Shown one piece after another: positions 24,921 to 32,926 of a DNA stretch of 64,000 nt; the stretch's first letter is position 1; each line of letters begins with the position of its first letter. The stretch comes from Chthoniobacterales bacterium (lineage in GTDB: Bacteria; Verrucomicrobiota; Verrucomicrobiia; Chthoniobacterales; UBA10450). The translations under genes and the position numbers were made by a program. The stretch covers positions 16,082 through 80,081 of the forward strand of contig JACDGS010000018.1 of NCBI GenBank assembly GCA_013821455.1, read 5' to 3'. The notes beneath the pieces are model-generated. The model searched no databases and was not told the origin of the DNA. It saw only the letters and a program-made list of their open reading frames with translations.

Positions 24921-27900
24921 TTAGGCCTTTCGGCCGCAGCAGTTCTTGAATTTCTTTCCGCTGCCGCAGGGACACGGATCGTTGCGGCCGACCTTCGGCA
25001 TTTCGCGGCGCACGGGAGTGAGCTCCAATTTCACCTCGGAGCCGTTGCCGTTGCTTTCGCTTTGACCGTTCGACTCGTGGCCGATCCGCTCCGGACGACG
25101 GCCTGGCACCGGACCGTTGGCGGTCGGAGCGGTGGGTGTTTGTTCGCGCATGAGGAATTGTGGAAGCGTGGAGAGAAAAGTTTCGAAGGCCTGCAAATTC
25201 GAGGTGCTGCGGAAGAGGTTGTGCAGCACTTCGTTTTTAATGTTCGCCATCAAATCGACGAACATGTCGAAGGCTTCGGTCTTGTATTCGATGAGCGGAT
25301 CCTTCTGCGCGTAGCCGCGGAGATGCACGCCTTCGCGCAGCGCATCCATCGCGTAGAGGTGCTCCTGCCAAAGGCGGTCGATGGCGTTGAGAATGATGTA
25401 ACGCTCGAGGTTTTTGACCGCGCTCGGTTCTTCGTGACTGGACTTGCGCTCGTAGGCTTCAGTGATTTTCGCGACGAGGAACTGCGCGTTTTCGTCGGGG
25501 GTGCGGGTTTCAAATTCGGCGCGCTCTTTCGTTAGGCCGAGCGGGAAAGTGGTGTTGACCCAGTGGATGAGACCGGAATAATTCTGCTCCTCGTTAGGCA
25601 CGCCGCTGCCGAGATACTCTTTCACCTTCGCCGGCACAGCTTCGTTAATGACTTCGAAAACCAGTTTGCGCGGGTCTTCGCTGTCGATGACTTCGTTGCG
25701 ATAGGTGTAAACAACCTCGCGCTGATTGTTCATCACGTCGTCGTAATCGAGGGTGCGTTTGCGCGCGAGGTAGTTGCGTTGTTCGACGCGTTTCTGCGCG
25801 GTCTCGACGGATTTGTTGAGCCAGCGATGCTCGAGTTCCTGGCCTTCTTCGAGGCCGAAACGCTCCATGATTTTGGTCATGCGATCGGCGGCGCCGAAGT
25901 TGCGCATGAGGTCGTCTTCGAAGCTGACGTAGAAACGCGTCGCGCCCGGGTCGCCCTGGCGCGCGCAACGACCGCGAAGCTGGCGATCGATGCGTCGCGA
26001 CTCGTGGCGCTCGGTGCCGATGACGTAAAGACCGCCGACGCCGGGAACGCCTTGGCCAAGCTTAATGTCGGTCCCGCGACCCGCCATGTTGGTGGAAATA
26101 GTGACGGTCCCCGGCTGACCAGCGCGCTGCACGATCTCGGCTTCCTGCCGGTGATATTTTGCGTTGAGGACGTTGTGCGGAATTTTTTCGCGCTTGAGCA
26201 TGCGGCTGAGCAACTCGGATGCTTCGACGCTCACTGTGCCGACTAGGACAGGCTGCGACGCAGCGTGGCGCTCACGGATTTCCTTGATGACCGCGTTGTA
26301 TTTTTCGCGGCGCGTTTTGTAGATGTGGTCGTTGGCGTCTTTGCGCACGACCGGGCGATTGGTTGGGATGACGGCGACGTCGAGTTTGTAGATGTCGTGG
26401 AATTCATTCGCCTCGGTTTCGGCGGTGCCGGTCATGCCCGCGAGCTTGTGATAGAGGCGGAAATAATTTTGGATCGTGATCGTGGCGAGCGTCTGCGTTT
26501 CGCGATCGATCTGGACGCCTTCTTTCGCTTCGACGGCTTGATGCAACCCGTCGCTCCAACGCCGGCCCGGCATTTTGCGGCCGGTAAATTCATCGACGAT
26601 AACGACCTTATTTTCCTCGACGACATAAGCGACATCCTTCTCGAAAAGGCAATAGGCGCGGAGGAGTTGCGAGATGTTGTGAATCTCCTCGGCTCGCTTG
26701 TCGCACTGCTCTTGCAGATCGTTTTTGAGTTTGTCTTTCTCTTCGTCGGAGATCGTGCGGTTGAGATCGATATCGGTGAACTCACTGATCAAATCCGGCA
26801 GGACGAAGGAATCGGGGTCGCCCGGATTTAGGTAAGCGCGACCCTGTTCGGAGAGATCGGCTTCGTGCGATTTCTCGTCCATGGTGAAGAAGAGTTCTTC
26901 CTTGAGCGCGAAGAGTTCCTCTTTGCGTGTGTCCTGGTAAAATGAGAGCTCGGCTTTGTCGATCGCTTTGCGCTTCTCCGGATCTTCCATCATGCGCAAC
27001 AGTTGTTTGTTGCGCGGTTGACCGAGCTTCACTTTGAACATCAGCAATCCGCCGGTTTCGCTTTCGCCCTTTTCGAACGCTTCCTTCGCTTCGCTGGCGA
27101 GACGATTGCAGAGCATGTTCTGCTTTTTCACGAGCTGATCTACCAATGGCTTCAGCCGATCGTATTGATGGGTCGAGACAGTCGCCGGCCCGCTAATGAT
27201 GAGCGGCGTGCGCGCTTCATCGATCAGGATCGAATCGACCTCATCGACGATGGCGTAGTGATAACCGCGCTGCACTTGCTGCTCGCGCGTGGTGGCCATC
27301 CCGTTATCGCGCAGGTAATCGAAACCGAACTCGGAATTCGTCCCGTAAGTGATGTCGCAGGCATACTGCGCGCGGCGCAAATCGGGCGGCTGATCATGCT
27401 GGATGATGCCCGTCGTTAGGCCAAGGAAATTGTAGAGCTGGCCCATCCATTCGGCATCGCGGCGCGCGAGGTAATCGTTCACCGTCACGAGATGCGCGCC
27501 GCGGCCCGCGAGAGCGTTGAGATAGAGCGGGAGTGTGGCGACGAGAGTCTTGCCTTCGCCTGTCGCCATCTCGGCGATGCGGCCGCGATGGAGCACGATG
27601 CCGCCGACGAGCTGCACGTCGAAGTGGACCATGTTCCAAGTCATCGGCTGGTCGCAAATGGTAAAAGCTTCCTGCCGCTCGACCAAACGTCGCGCCGCAT
27701 TTTTCACCACCGCGAAGGCTTCGGGCAAAATCTCCTCCATCCGCCGCGCCAGCGCGTCCTGATCCTCGATTGCGGTGAGCTCCGCATTCCACGCGGCGGT
27801 TTTGGCGCGGAGATCGGCGTCCGAGAGCGCTTTAAATTGTTCGTCAAAGGCGTTAATCGCGCGCACGATCGGCTGCAGCCGTTTGATCTCGCGCTGATTT

Positions 27901-27938
27901 TTCGACCCGAGTATTTTCTTAAGAATCCAGCTAACCAT
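24921..27938 (-). CDS. secA: Protein translocase ATPase SecA
   Basis: 1005 residues, long but within the range for SecA with the C-terminal extension. NBD1 Walker A is [20 protein letters not shown] and Walker [26 protein letters not shown]2 includes [16 protein letters not shown] and [22 protein letters not shown] region: [18 protein letters not shown]. The C-terminus is a SEC-C zinc site ([19 protein letters not shown]). Residues about 310-420 include an insertion with acidic helices, seen in related phyla. It drives preproteins through SecYEG. The stop codon TAA is inside a CGTTAGGC motif (24918-24926). Confidence 0.97.
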   Translation of the reverse strand: MVSWILKKILGSKNQREIKRLQPIVRAINAFDEQFKALSDADLRAKTAAWNAELTAIEDQDALARRMEEILPEAFAVVKNAARRLVERQEAFTICDQPMTWNMVHFDVQLVGGIVLHRGRIAEMATGEGKTLVATLPLYLNALAGRGAHLVTVNDYLARRDAEWMGQLYNFLGLTTGIIQHDQPPDLRRAQYACDITYGTNSEFGFDYLRDNGMATTREQQVQRGYHYAIVDEVDSILIDEARTPLIISGPATVSTHQYDRLKPLVDQLVKKQNMLCNRLASEAKEAFEKGESETGGLLMFKVKLGQPRNKQLLRMMEDPEKRKAIDKAELSFYQDTRKEELFALKEELFFTMDEKSHEADLSEQGRAYLNPGDPDSFVLPDLISEFTDIDLNRTISDEEKDKLKNDLQEQCDKRAEEIHNISQLLRAYCLFEKDVAYVVEENKVVIVDEFTGRKMPGRRWSDGLHQAVEAKEGVQIDRETQTLATITIQNYFRLYHKLAGMTGTAETEANEFHDIYKLDVAVIPTNRPVVRKDANDHIYKTRREKYNAVIKEIRERHAASQPVLVGTVSVEASELLSRMLKREKIPHNVLNAKYHRQEAEIVQRAGQPGTVTISTNMAGRGTDIKLGQGVPGVGGLYVIGTERHESRRIDRQLRGRCARQGDPGATRFYVSFEDDLMRNFGAADRMTKIMERFGLEEGQELEHRWLNKSVETAQKRVEQRNYLARKRTLDYDDVMNNQREVVYTYRNEVIDSEDPRKLVFEVINEAVPAKVKEYLGSGVPNEEQNYSGLIHWVNTTFPLGLTKERAEFETRTPDENAQFLVAKITEAYERKSSHEEPSAVKNLERYIILNAIDRLWQEHLYAMDALREGVHLRGYAQKDPLIEYKTEAFDMFVDLMANIKNEVLHNLFRSTSNLQAFETFLSTLPQFLMREQTPTAPTANGPVPGRRPERIGHESNGQSESNGNGSEVKLELTPVRREMPKVGRNDPCPCGSGKKFKNCCGRKA

Positions 27939-28058
27939 GGGAGCAGCATTATCGACTAGAATCGCCCATGTTCAATCGCTCGCGCCGGTGCGGTCTGCGA
28001 GCGCGAGGGCCTTCCGCCTCCGCGTTGTGCGGGCAGTTTTTCCAGCTAAGCTCGCGCG

Positions 28059-28481
28059 ATGAAGAAGATTGTCTCCACTAAAGATGCCCCGGCCGCAGTC
28101 GGCCCTTACTCACAAGCGATCCGCGCCGGCTCATTCCTCTTTTGCGCGGGCCAGATTCCGCTCGATCCGCAGACAGGCCAGATTGTTTCCGACGATATTT
28201 CCGCCCAGACCAAGCGAGTTTTGGAAAATGTTTCCGCGGTTTTGCGCGCCGAGAATCTCTCTTTCGGTCATGTGGTAAAGACGACGATTTTCCTCACCGA
28301 CATAGGTGATTTCCAGACCGTTAATGAAATCTACGCGACCTACTTCCGCGAAAATCCGCCCGCGCGTTCGACCGTCCAAGTCTCGGCGTTGCCCAAAGGC
28401 GCGAAGGTAGAGATTGAAGTCATCGCGATGGCGAACAAGGGCGACGAAGATCACAAGACCGTCAGCGATACTTCAGGCTAG
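28059..28481 (+). CDS. ridA: RidA family enamine/imine deaminase
   Basis: 140 residues. RidA signature: AAVGPYSQAIRAGSFLFCAGQIPLDPQTGQIV, VVKTTIFLTDIGDFQTVNEIYATYF and the active-site Arg in PPARSTVQVSALPKGAKVEIEVIA. RidA hydrolyses reactive 2-aminoacrylate and related enamines and protects PLP enzymes. The C-terminal tail (about 12 residues beyond the usual end) is a small extension of no known role. The pyrE start is 34 bases past its stop, so the two may be co-transcribed. It is divergent from secA. Confidence 0.92.
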   Translation: MKKIVSTKDAPAAVGPYSQAIRAGSFLFCAGQIPLDPQTGQIVSDDISAQTKRVLENVSAVLRAENLSFGHVVKTTIFLTDIGDFQTVNEIYATYFRENPPARSTVQVSALPKGAKVEIEVIAMANKGDEDHKTVSDTSG

Positions 28482-28514
28482 CACGATGGAAAGCCAAGGC
28501 AGCGGCGCAAGGTC

Positions 28515-29081
28515 ATGAGTGAGGATCTACTGGCATTGTTTCGCCAGACCGGAGCACTTCTGGACGGCCACTTTGTCTTGCGCTCGGGCCTGCACAGCCG
28601 GCAATTTTTTCAGTGCGCGCTGCTTCTTCAGCATACGGACATTGCCGCCACCATCTGCGGGCGTCTCGCCGACGAACTCAGGCGTATCGAATGTGACGCT
28701 GTCATTTCGCCAGCGCTTGGCGGCATCGTCGTCGGGCAGGAAGTCGGCCGCTCGTTAGGCAAACGCCATATTTTTGCCGAGAAAGAGGCGGGCGTTCTGG
28801 TCTTGCGCAGAGGTTTTCGGATCGGGCCGGGCGAGCGTTTCATCGTGGCCGAAGATGTCGTCACCCGCGGGGGCCGCGTGCAGGAAACTATCGACATCGT
28901 GCGCCAAAAAGGGGGCGTAGTCGTTGGTATTGGCGTGATCGTCGATCGCAGCGGCGGCGCGCGTCCTGATTTCGGGTGTCCTTTTGCCAGCTTGATTCAG
29001 ATGAAGGTCGAGACGTTTCCGGCGACCGATCTGCCCGCCGACCTCCGCGATCAATCCGCGGTAAAACCCGGAAGCGCGTAA
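28515..29081 (+). CDS. pyrE: Orotate phosphoribosyltransferase
   Basis: 188 residues. PRTase core: VISPALGGIVVGQEVGRSLGKRHIFAEKEAG and the PRPP loop IVAEDVVTRGGRVQETIDIVRQKGG, followed by the hood GGARPDFGCPFASLIQMKVETF. It converts orotate and PRPP to OMP in pyrimidine synthesis. The segment LLDGHFVLRSGLHSRQFFQCA near the N-terminus is the usual orotate-binding strand. The glycosyltransferase fusion begins 16 bases after its stop, but base composition and motif density change there, so it may not be a functional operon partner. Confidence 0.92.
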   Translation: MSEDLLALFRQTGALLDGHFVLRSGLHSRQFFQCALLLQHTDIAATICGRLADELRRIECDAVISPALGGIVVGQEVGRSLGKRHIFAEKEAGVLVLRRGFRIGPGERFIVAEDVVTRGGRVQETIDIVRQKGGVVVGIGVIVDRSGGARPDFGCPFASLIQMKVETFPATDLPADLRDQSAVKPGSA

Positions 29082-29096
29082 CCCGGCGCAACTCGC

Positions 29097-32000
29097 ATGA
29101 ATCAAAAAATCCTCTGCATCGCAGGCGCACATCGCTCCGGCACTTCGATGCTCACGCGCTTGCTGCAAGCGGCTGGGCTGGAGTTGGGTGCAGACGAAGA
29201 TCTGATGCCCGCAGGCGCGGATAATCCCGACGGGTTTTGGGAAAACCTTCGCTTCGTTAGGCTGAACGACGAAGTCCTGAACGCCAGCGGAGCGGCCTGG
29301 GACCTGCCGCCGCTCGAAGACGAGACCTATACGGGAGGGAATTTCCAGGCCGCGCGAGCAAAAGCAGAACTTCTCATCCGGAGTTTTAGCGACTCTTCTC
29401 ACTGGGGTTGGAAAGACCCGCGCACTTGTCTCACTCTCCCCTTCTGGCAAGCCCTGCTACCCGAGCTGAAGACAATCATCATCGTCCGAAATCCGCTCGA
29501 GGTCGCCTACTCGATGAACCGACGCAACGGGACTTCCTACGCACTGGGTTTGCGTCTCTGGGAGATCTACAATCGCCGGCTGCTTGCTCATACCGACCCG
29601 AAGGAACGGATCATTACCAGTTATCAGACCTTCTTCGAAACGCCTGAGACGGAGTTAGAAAGGATCATCACTTTCGCCGGACTTCAGCCTAACGAGACTA
29701 AGTCGATCGCAACGATTGTGACCAGGGATAGGCGCCACACGTCGTTTACTCAGGAACAGTTAATCGACGCGGGGGTTTCCCCCACTGTCATTGCCCTTTA
29801 CGAGTCTATCATCGGTGGGACAAATCTGCCTCCTACCGGATCACTGTCCGCGCCAGATTACCTCGCAGGCGCTCCTAATAAGTTAAATCAAGCTATTCCC
29901 GAAGCGGAGACAACCCGGCGCGAACTGGCCTCTCGTCGTGGCACGGAGATTCGGCATAACGAGCAAATTGCCGAACTAACGGCGGAGAAAACACGCGCTG
30001 CCTTAGAGATAGGTCGTCGTGATGGAAGGATTACAGAGTTACAAACGGCCTACTCTCACTTAGACGAGCTTTTGCAGCGTGAGCAGGCTGGCCGCGACAA
30101 ACTTCTGTCCGAAATAAAGAGCCTGAGTCGAGAACTCGTAGTCACGCAACAGGACCATGCGCGAGAAGCGAATGAGTCACAGCGACTCAGAGAGGAGCTG
30201 GCTTCGCACCAGGCTAACACGTTGAAGGAGTTAGACCAACTCCGAGAGGAGTTGGTCTCCCACCAGGCTAACGCGTCGAAGGAGTTAGACCAACTCCGAG
30301 AGGAGCTGGTCTCCCACCAGGCTAACGCGTCGAAGGAGTTAGACCAACTCCGAGAACGCTTCAACCAAACGAATCAACTCCTGTACAGCAATAGCATCCA
30401 ACTATCCGAGCGGGAAGCGGAAGTCACATCTCTTATTGAACGACTTAGAAGACAGTTAGGCGAAACGAAGAAACTCATTCGTTTACTCGATCAAACCGAA
30501 ACCGCGGCCGACCTACTGCGGAAGTCACGCCGTTGGATCATGATTAATCCCTTTACTTGGGTAAAGGCTCAACTTACCGGCAAACAGTTTCGAGGCTTCG
30601 GCCATCTCGATAAGAATGTGGAGAAGTATCACGCCTGGCGCGCGGCCCACCCGGAGATTGATAACCTCGATAGCTCTATCGCCGCCCTTCGCTCGCGTTA
30701 TAACCTGAGAACGCAAGCGACCGTAACCTCAGAAACTTCATCTGTTCCGCCTGCACAGCGCGACTATAGACCTGAGCCTCCGGCGAAACCCATCACCTTT
30801 CCTGATCACGAGAAGATTGAAGTTTCGATCATTATCCCCGTCTTTAACCAAATCGATTTCACCCTCGCCTGTCTCGCCTCCATCCAGGAACACTTGGATC
30901 AAATTCCAATTGAAGTAGTCGTAGTGGACGATTGCTCGACTGATCCTACTTCGGAAACCGTGAAGCAGATTAAAGGACTCGTCTATCTTAGAAGCGAAAC
31001 TAACTGTGGTTTTATCGCTTCCTGTAACTTTGGAGCGAGTAAGGCGCGTGGCGCCTACCTTGTTTTCCTTAACAACGACACGGTCGTAACTCCTAACTGG
31101 CTCGCAGAGTTGCACGAGACTCTTGACTCAGTCCCTAAGGCTGGCTTGGTGGGGTCCAAACTTGTCTATCCCGATGGGCGTTTGCAGGAGGCCGGAGGCA
31201 TCATCTGGCGCGACGCCTCCGGTTGGAATCGCGGCAAGTTCCAGGACCCTGAGAAACCGGAGTACAACTTCCTGCGTGAGGTGGACTACTGTTCGGCCGC
31301 CAGCGTGATGATTCCTAAGTCACTCTTCGAGTCACTAGGCGGTTTCGATTCCAAATATTCTCCGGCTTATTACGAGGATACGGATCTCGCCTTCAAGGTA
31401 AGAGCGTCCGGGCGAAAAGTCTTATATCAGCCTCTGAGCAAAGTTATCCACTACGAAGGGATCACGAGTGGGACCGACATCTCTGCTGGTGCTAAGAAAT
31501 ATCAGGAAGTAAATCGAAACACCTTCGCCACGACTTGGGACGCAGTCCTTGCCGAAAAGCCCGCGAATGGTGAACTCGCCCTCTGGGAACACTTACCCCC
31601 GGGAGCGAAGCGTATTCTCGTGATCGACCATCATCTGCCCATGCCCGATCGCGACTCAGGATCGCTCCGCATGTTTCAAATCCTGAAGATCCTTTATCGT
31701 CTCGGGCACAGAGTTACCTTTCTCCCCGATAACCTCGCCGATATTCCACCTTACGGAGACAATCTCAGGAGAGTGGGTATCGAAGTCGTTTACCACCCTT
31801 ACATAAATAGCGCGCGCAGCTATCTCGAAGAGCATGGCGCTATCTTCGATGTCGTTATCCTAAGCCGTTGTGACTTCGCCCGGAAGCATGTCCCGGACGT
31901 TCGTCGTTACGCGCCCCTCAGCTATCTGATCTTTGATACGGTGGACTTACATTTCCTTAGAATCGATCGCGAAGCTCTTCTCACCCGGGATGCCGGGATC

Positions 32001-32759
32001 GAACAGGAAGCCCGCCGAAAAGAGGAGATGGAGTTAGCCTTGGTTGACCAATGCGACGAGACCTGGTTGGTCAGCGAAGTAGAAGCAGAGTTACTCCGCC
32101 AGAAACGGCCGGCCAAGAAATTCAGCATCGTCTCCAACATTGTCGATGTGCCAGGATCCGCCACGCCCTTTTCTCTGCGCCGTGACTTTCTCTTCATCGG
32201 AAGTTTTCAACATCCCCCAAACATTGATGCCGTGATCTGGTTCACGCGGGAAATCTATCCGCAAGTAAGACAAAGTCTCCCCGGGGTCAGGTTCTACATT
32301 ATCGGTGATAAAGCGCCTCCAGATGTAATCGCGCTGGCGGACGAGAATATTATCCTGACTGGTTTGCAGCCGGACGTGTCTCTCTACTTCAACAGCGTAA
32401 GACTCTCGGTTGCTCCGTTGCGTTTCGGCGCGGGTGTCAAAGGTAAGATTAATCAAAGCATGGCTTATGGTGTCCCGGTGGTCGCGACCTCACTGGCCGT
32501 AGAAGGAATGGGCCTGACCGACCGGACGGATGCTTTGATCGCAGATGATCCCCAGACTTTTGCCGAAGCACTTATAGAAGTGTACGAAACGGAAGAGCTA
32601 TGGGGCCGTCTTTCCGCGCATGGAACTCGCGTAGCTCGCGAGCGCTACTCGCCGGAAGTAGCGCAGGCCACTCTGGCGCGGCTCTTCCAGGAAACGCCCG
32701 AGACCGATCGCCGCATTGCCGGCGTCGAAGTGGCTCATAACTTGGTTCACGCTTCCTGA
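29097..32759 (+). CDS. Fusion of sulfotransferase, coiled coil, GT2 and GT4 glycosyltransferase domains
   Basis: 1220 residues. 1) Residues about 1-240: a sulfotransferase-like domain with P-loop GAHRSGTSML (10-19) and WGWKDPRTCL. 2) About 270-475: coiled coil, including three 18-residue repeats LREELVSHQANASKELDQ. 3) About 570-795: GT2 with SIIIPVFNQIDF, DDCSTD, NNDTVV and YYEDTDL. 4) About 835-1205: GT4-like, with IDHHLPMPDRDSGSLRM, FIGSFQHPPNIDA and RFGAGVKGKINQSMAYGVPVVAT. Likely a cytoplasmic enzyme that builds and perhaps sulfates a surface glycan; the sulfate donor would be PAPS. The combination is unusual. Last motif-bearing gene before the motif-poor island. Confidence 0.85.
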   Translation: MNQKILCIAGAHRSGTSMLTRLLQAAGLELGADEDLMPAGADNPDGFWENLRFVRLNDEVLNASGAAWDLPPLEDETYTGGNFQAARAKAELLIRSFSDSSHWGWKDPRTCLTLPFWQALLPELKTIIIVRNPLEVAYSMNRRNGTSYALGLRLWEIYNRRLLAHTDPKERIITSYQTFFETPETELERIITFAGLQPNETKSIATIVTRDRRHTSFTQEQLIDAGVSPTVIALYESIIGGTNLPPTGSLSAPDYLAGAPNKLNQAIPEAETTRRELASRRGTEIRHNEQIAELTAEKTRAALEIGRRDGRITELQTAYSHLDELLQREQAGRDKLLSEIKSLSRELVVTQQDHAREANESQRLREELASHQANTLKELDQLREELVSHQANASKELDQLREELVSHQANASKELDQLRERFNQTNQLLYSNSIQLSEREAEVTSLIERLRRQLGETKKLIRLLDQTETAADLLRKSRRWIMINPFTWVKAQLTGKQFRGFGHLDKNVEKYHAWRAAHPEIDNLDSSIAALRSRYNLRTQATVTSETSSVPPAQRDYRPEPPAKPITFPDHEKIEVSIIIPVFNQIDFTLACLASIQEHLDQIPIEVVVVDDCSTDPTSETVKQIKGLVYLRSETNCGFIASCNFGASKARGAYLVFLNNDTVVTPNWLAELHETLDSVPKAGLVGSKLVYPDGRLQEAGGIIWRDASGWNRGKFQDPEKPEYNFLREVDYCSAASVMIPKSLFESLGGFDSKYSPAYYEDTDLAFKVRASGRKVLYQPLSKVIHYEGITSGTDISAGAKKYQEVNRNTFATTWDAVLAEKPANGELALWEHLPPGAKRILVIDHHLPMPDRDSGSLRMFQILKILYRLGHRVTFLPDNLADIPPYGDNLRRVGIEVVYHPYINSARSYLEEHGAIFDVVILSRCDFARKHVPDVRRYAPLSYLIFDTVDLHFLRIDREALLTRDAGIEQEARRKEEMELALVDQCDETWLVSEVEAELLRQKRPAKKFSIVSNIVDVPGSATPFSLRRDFLFIGSFQHPPNIDAVIWFTREIYPQVRQSLPGVRFYIIGDKAPPDVIALADENIILTGLQPDVSLYFNSVRLSVAPLRFGAGVKGKINQSMAYGVPVVATSLAVEGMGLTDRTDALIADDPQTFAEALIEVYETEELWGRLSAHGTRVARERYSPEVAQATLARLFQETPETDRRIAGVEVAHNLVHAS
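30187..30348 (+). repeat. Three in-frame 54-base tandem repeats in a coiled coil
   Basis: Three units of 54 bases encode LREELASHQANTLKELDQ and twice LREELVSHQANASKELDQ. Units two and three are almost identical in DNA, so the expansion is recent. Each carries CAGGCTAAC, one base off the iterated motif. Length variation between strains would change the spacing of the sulfotransferase and glycosyltransferase domains. Confidence 0.9.
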
Positions 32760-32926
32760 TGAAGTTCGACCTTGGCGGAGCGAAGAATAGACCTACACCT
32801 CTAGGAATGGCTCTCGTTAGGTGCCGGATCGAAGTCTGCGGTTGGTGTAGCGATGGCTATCACGCAGGGCGTGGAAGGCCCGCAAGGGCATGACTCTTAA
32901 GCGTTGCCGCTTGCTCGAGACTTATC

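Larger units (their letters stand above)
462..29695. repeat. Dense field of the iterated motif GCCTAACG / CGTTAGGC
   Basis: Hand count: about 71 exact 8-mers in this stretch, roughly one per 0.4 kb, in both orientations. Examples: 462, 710, 1173, 1593, 1785, 1828, 1858, 4213, 10720, 12511, 15363, 18003, 18011, 20306, 20317, 23287, 24303, 24313, 24919, 27413, 28752 and 29687 (some positions approximate to about 10 bases). The usual 9-mer is GCCTAACGA. Within genes it is read as PN[DE], LT, SLG or VR, avoiding the stop-bearing frames, and outside genes it sits close to stops and starts. A further 14 or so lie between 29.7 and 64 kb. Confidence 0.85.

Noticed and set aside
462..29695. TTAGGC inside the motif equals the nematode telomere unit
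   Set aside because: Copies are dispersed singly within bacterial genes, not in tandem arrays, so telomeric or eukaryotic origin is excluded.
30187..30348. Three regular repeats considered as a CRISPR array
   Set aside because: They are in frame, encode a heptad-like coiled coil, have no spacers and no cas genes nearby.
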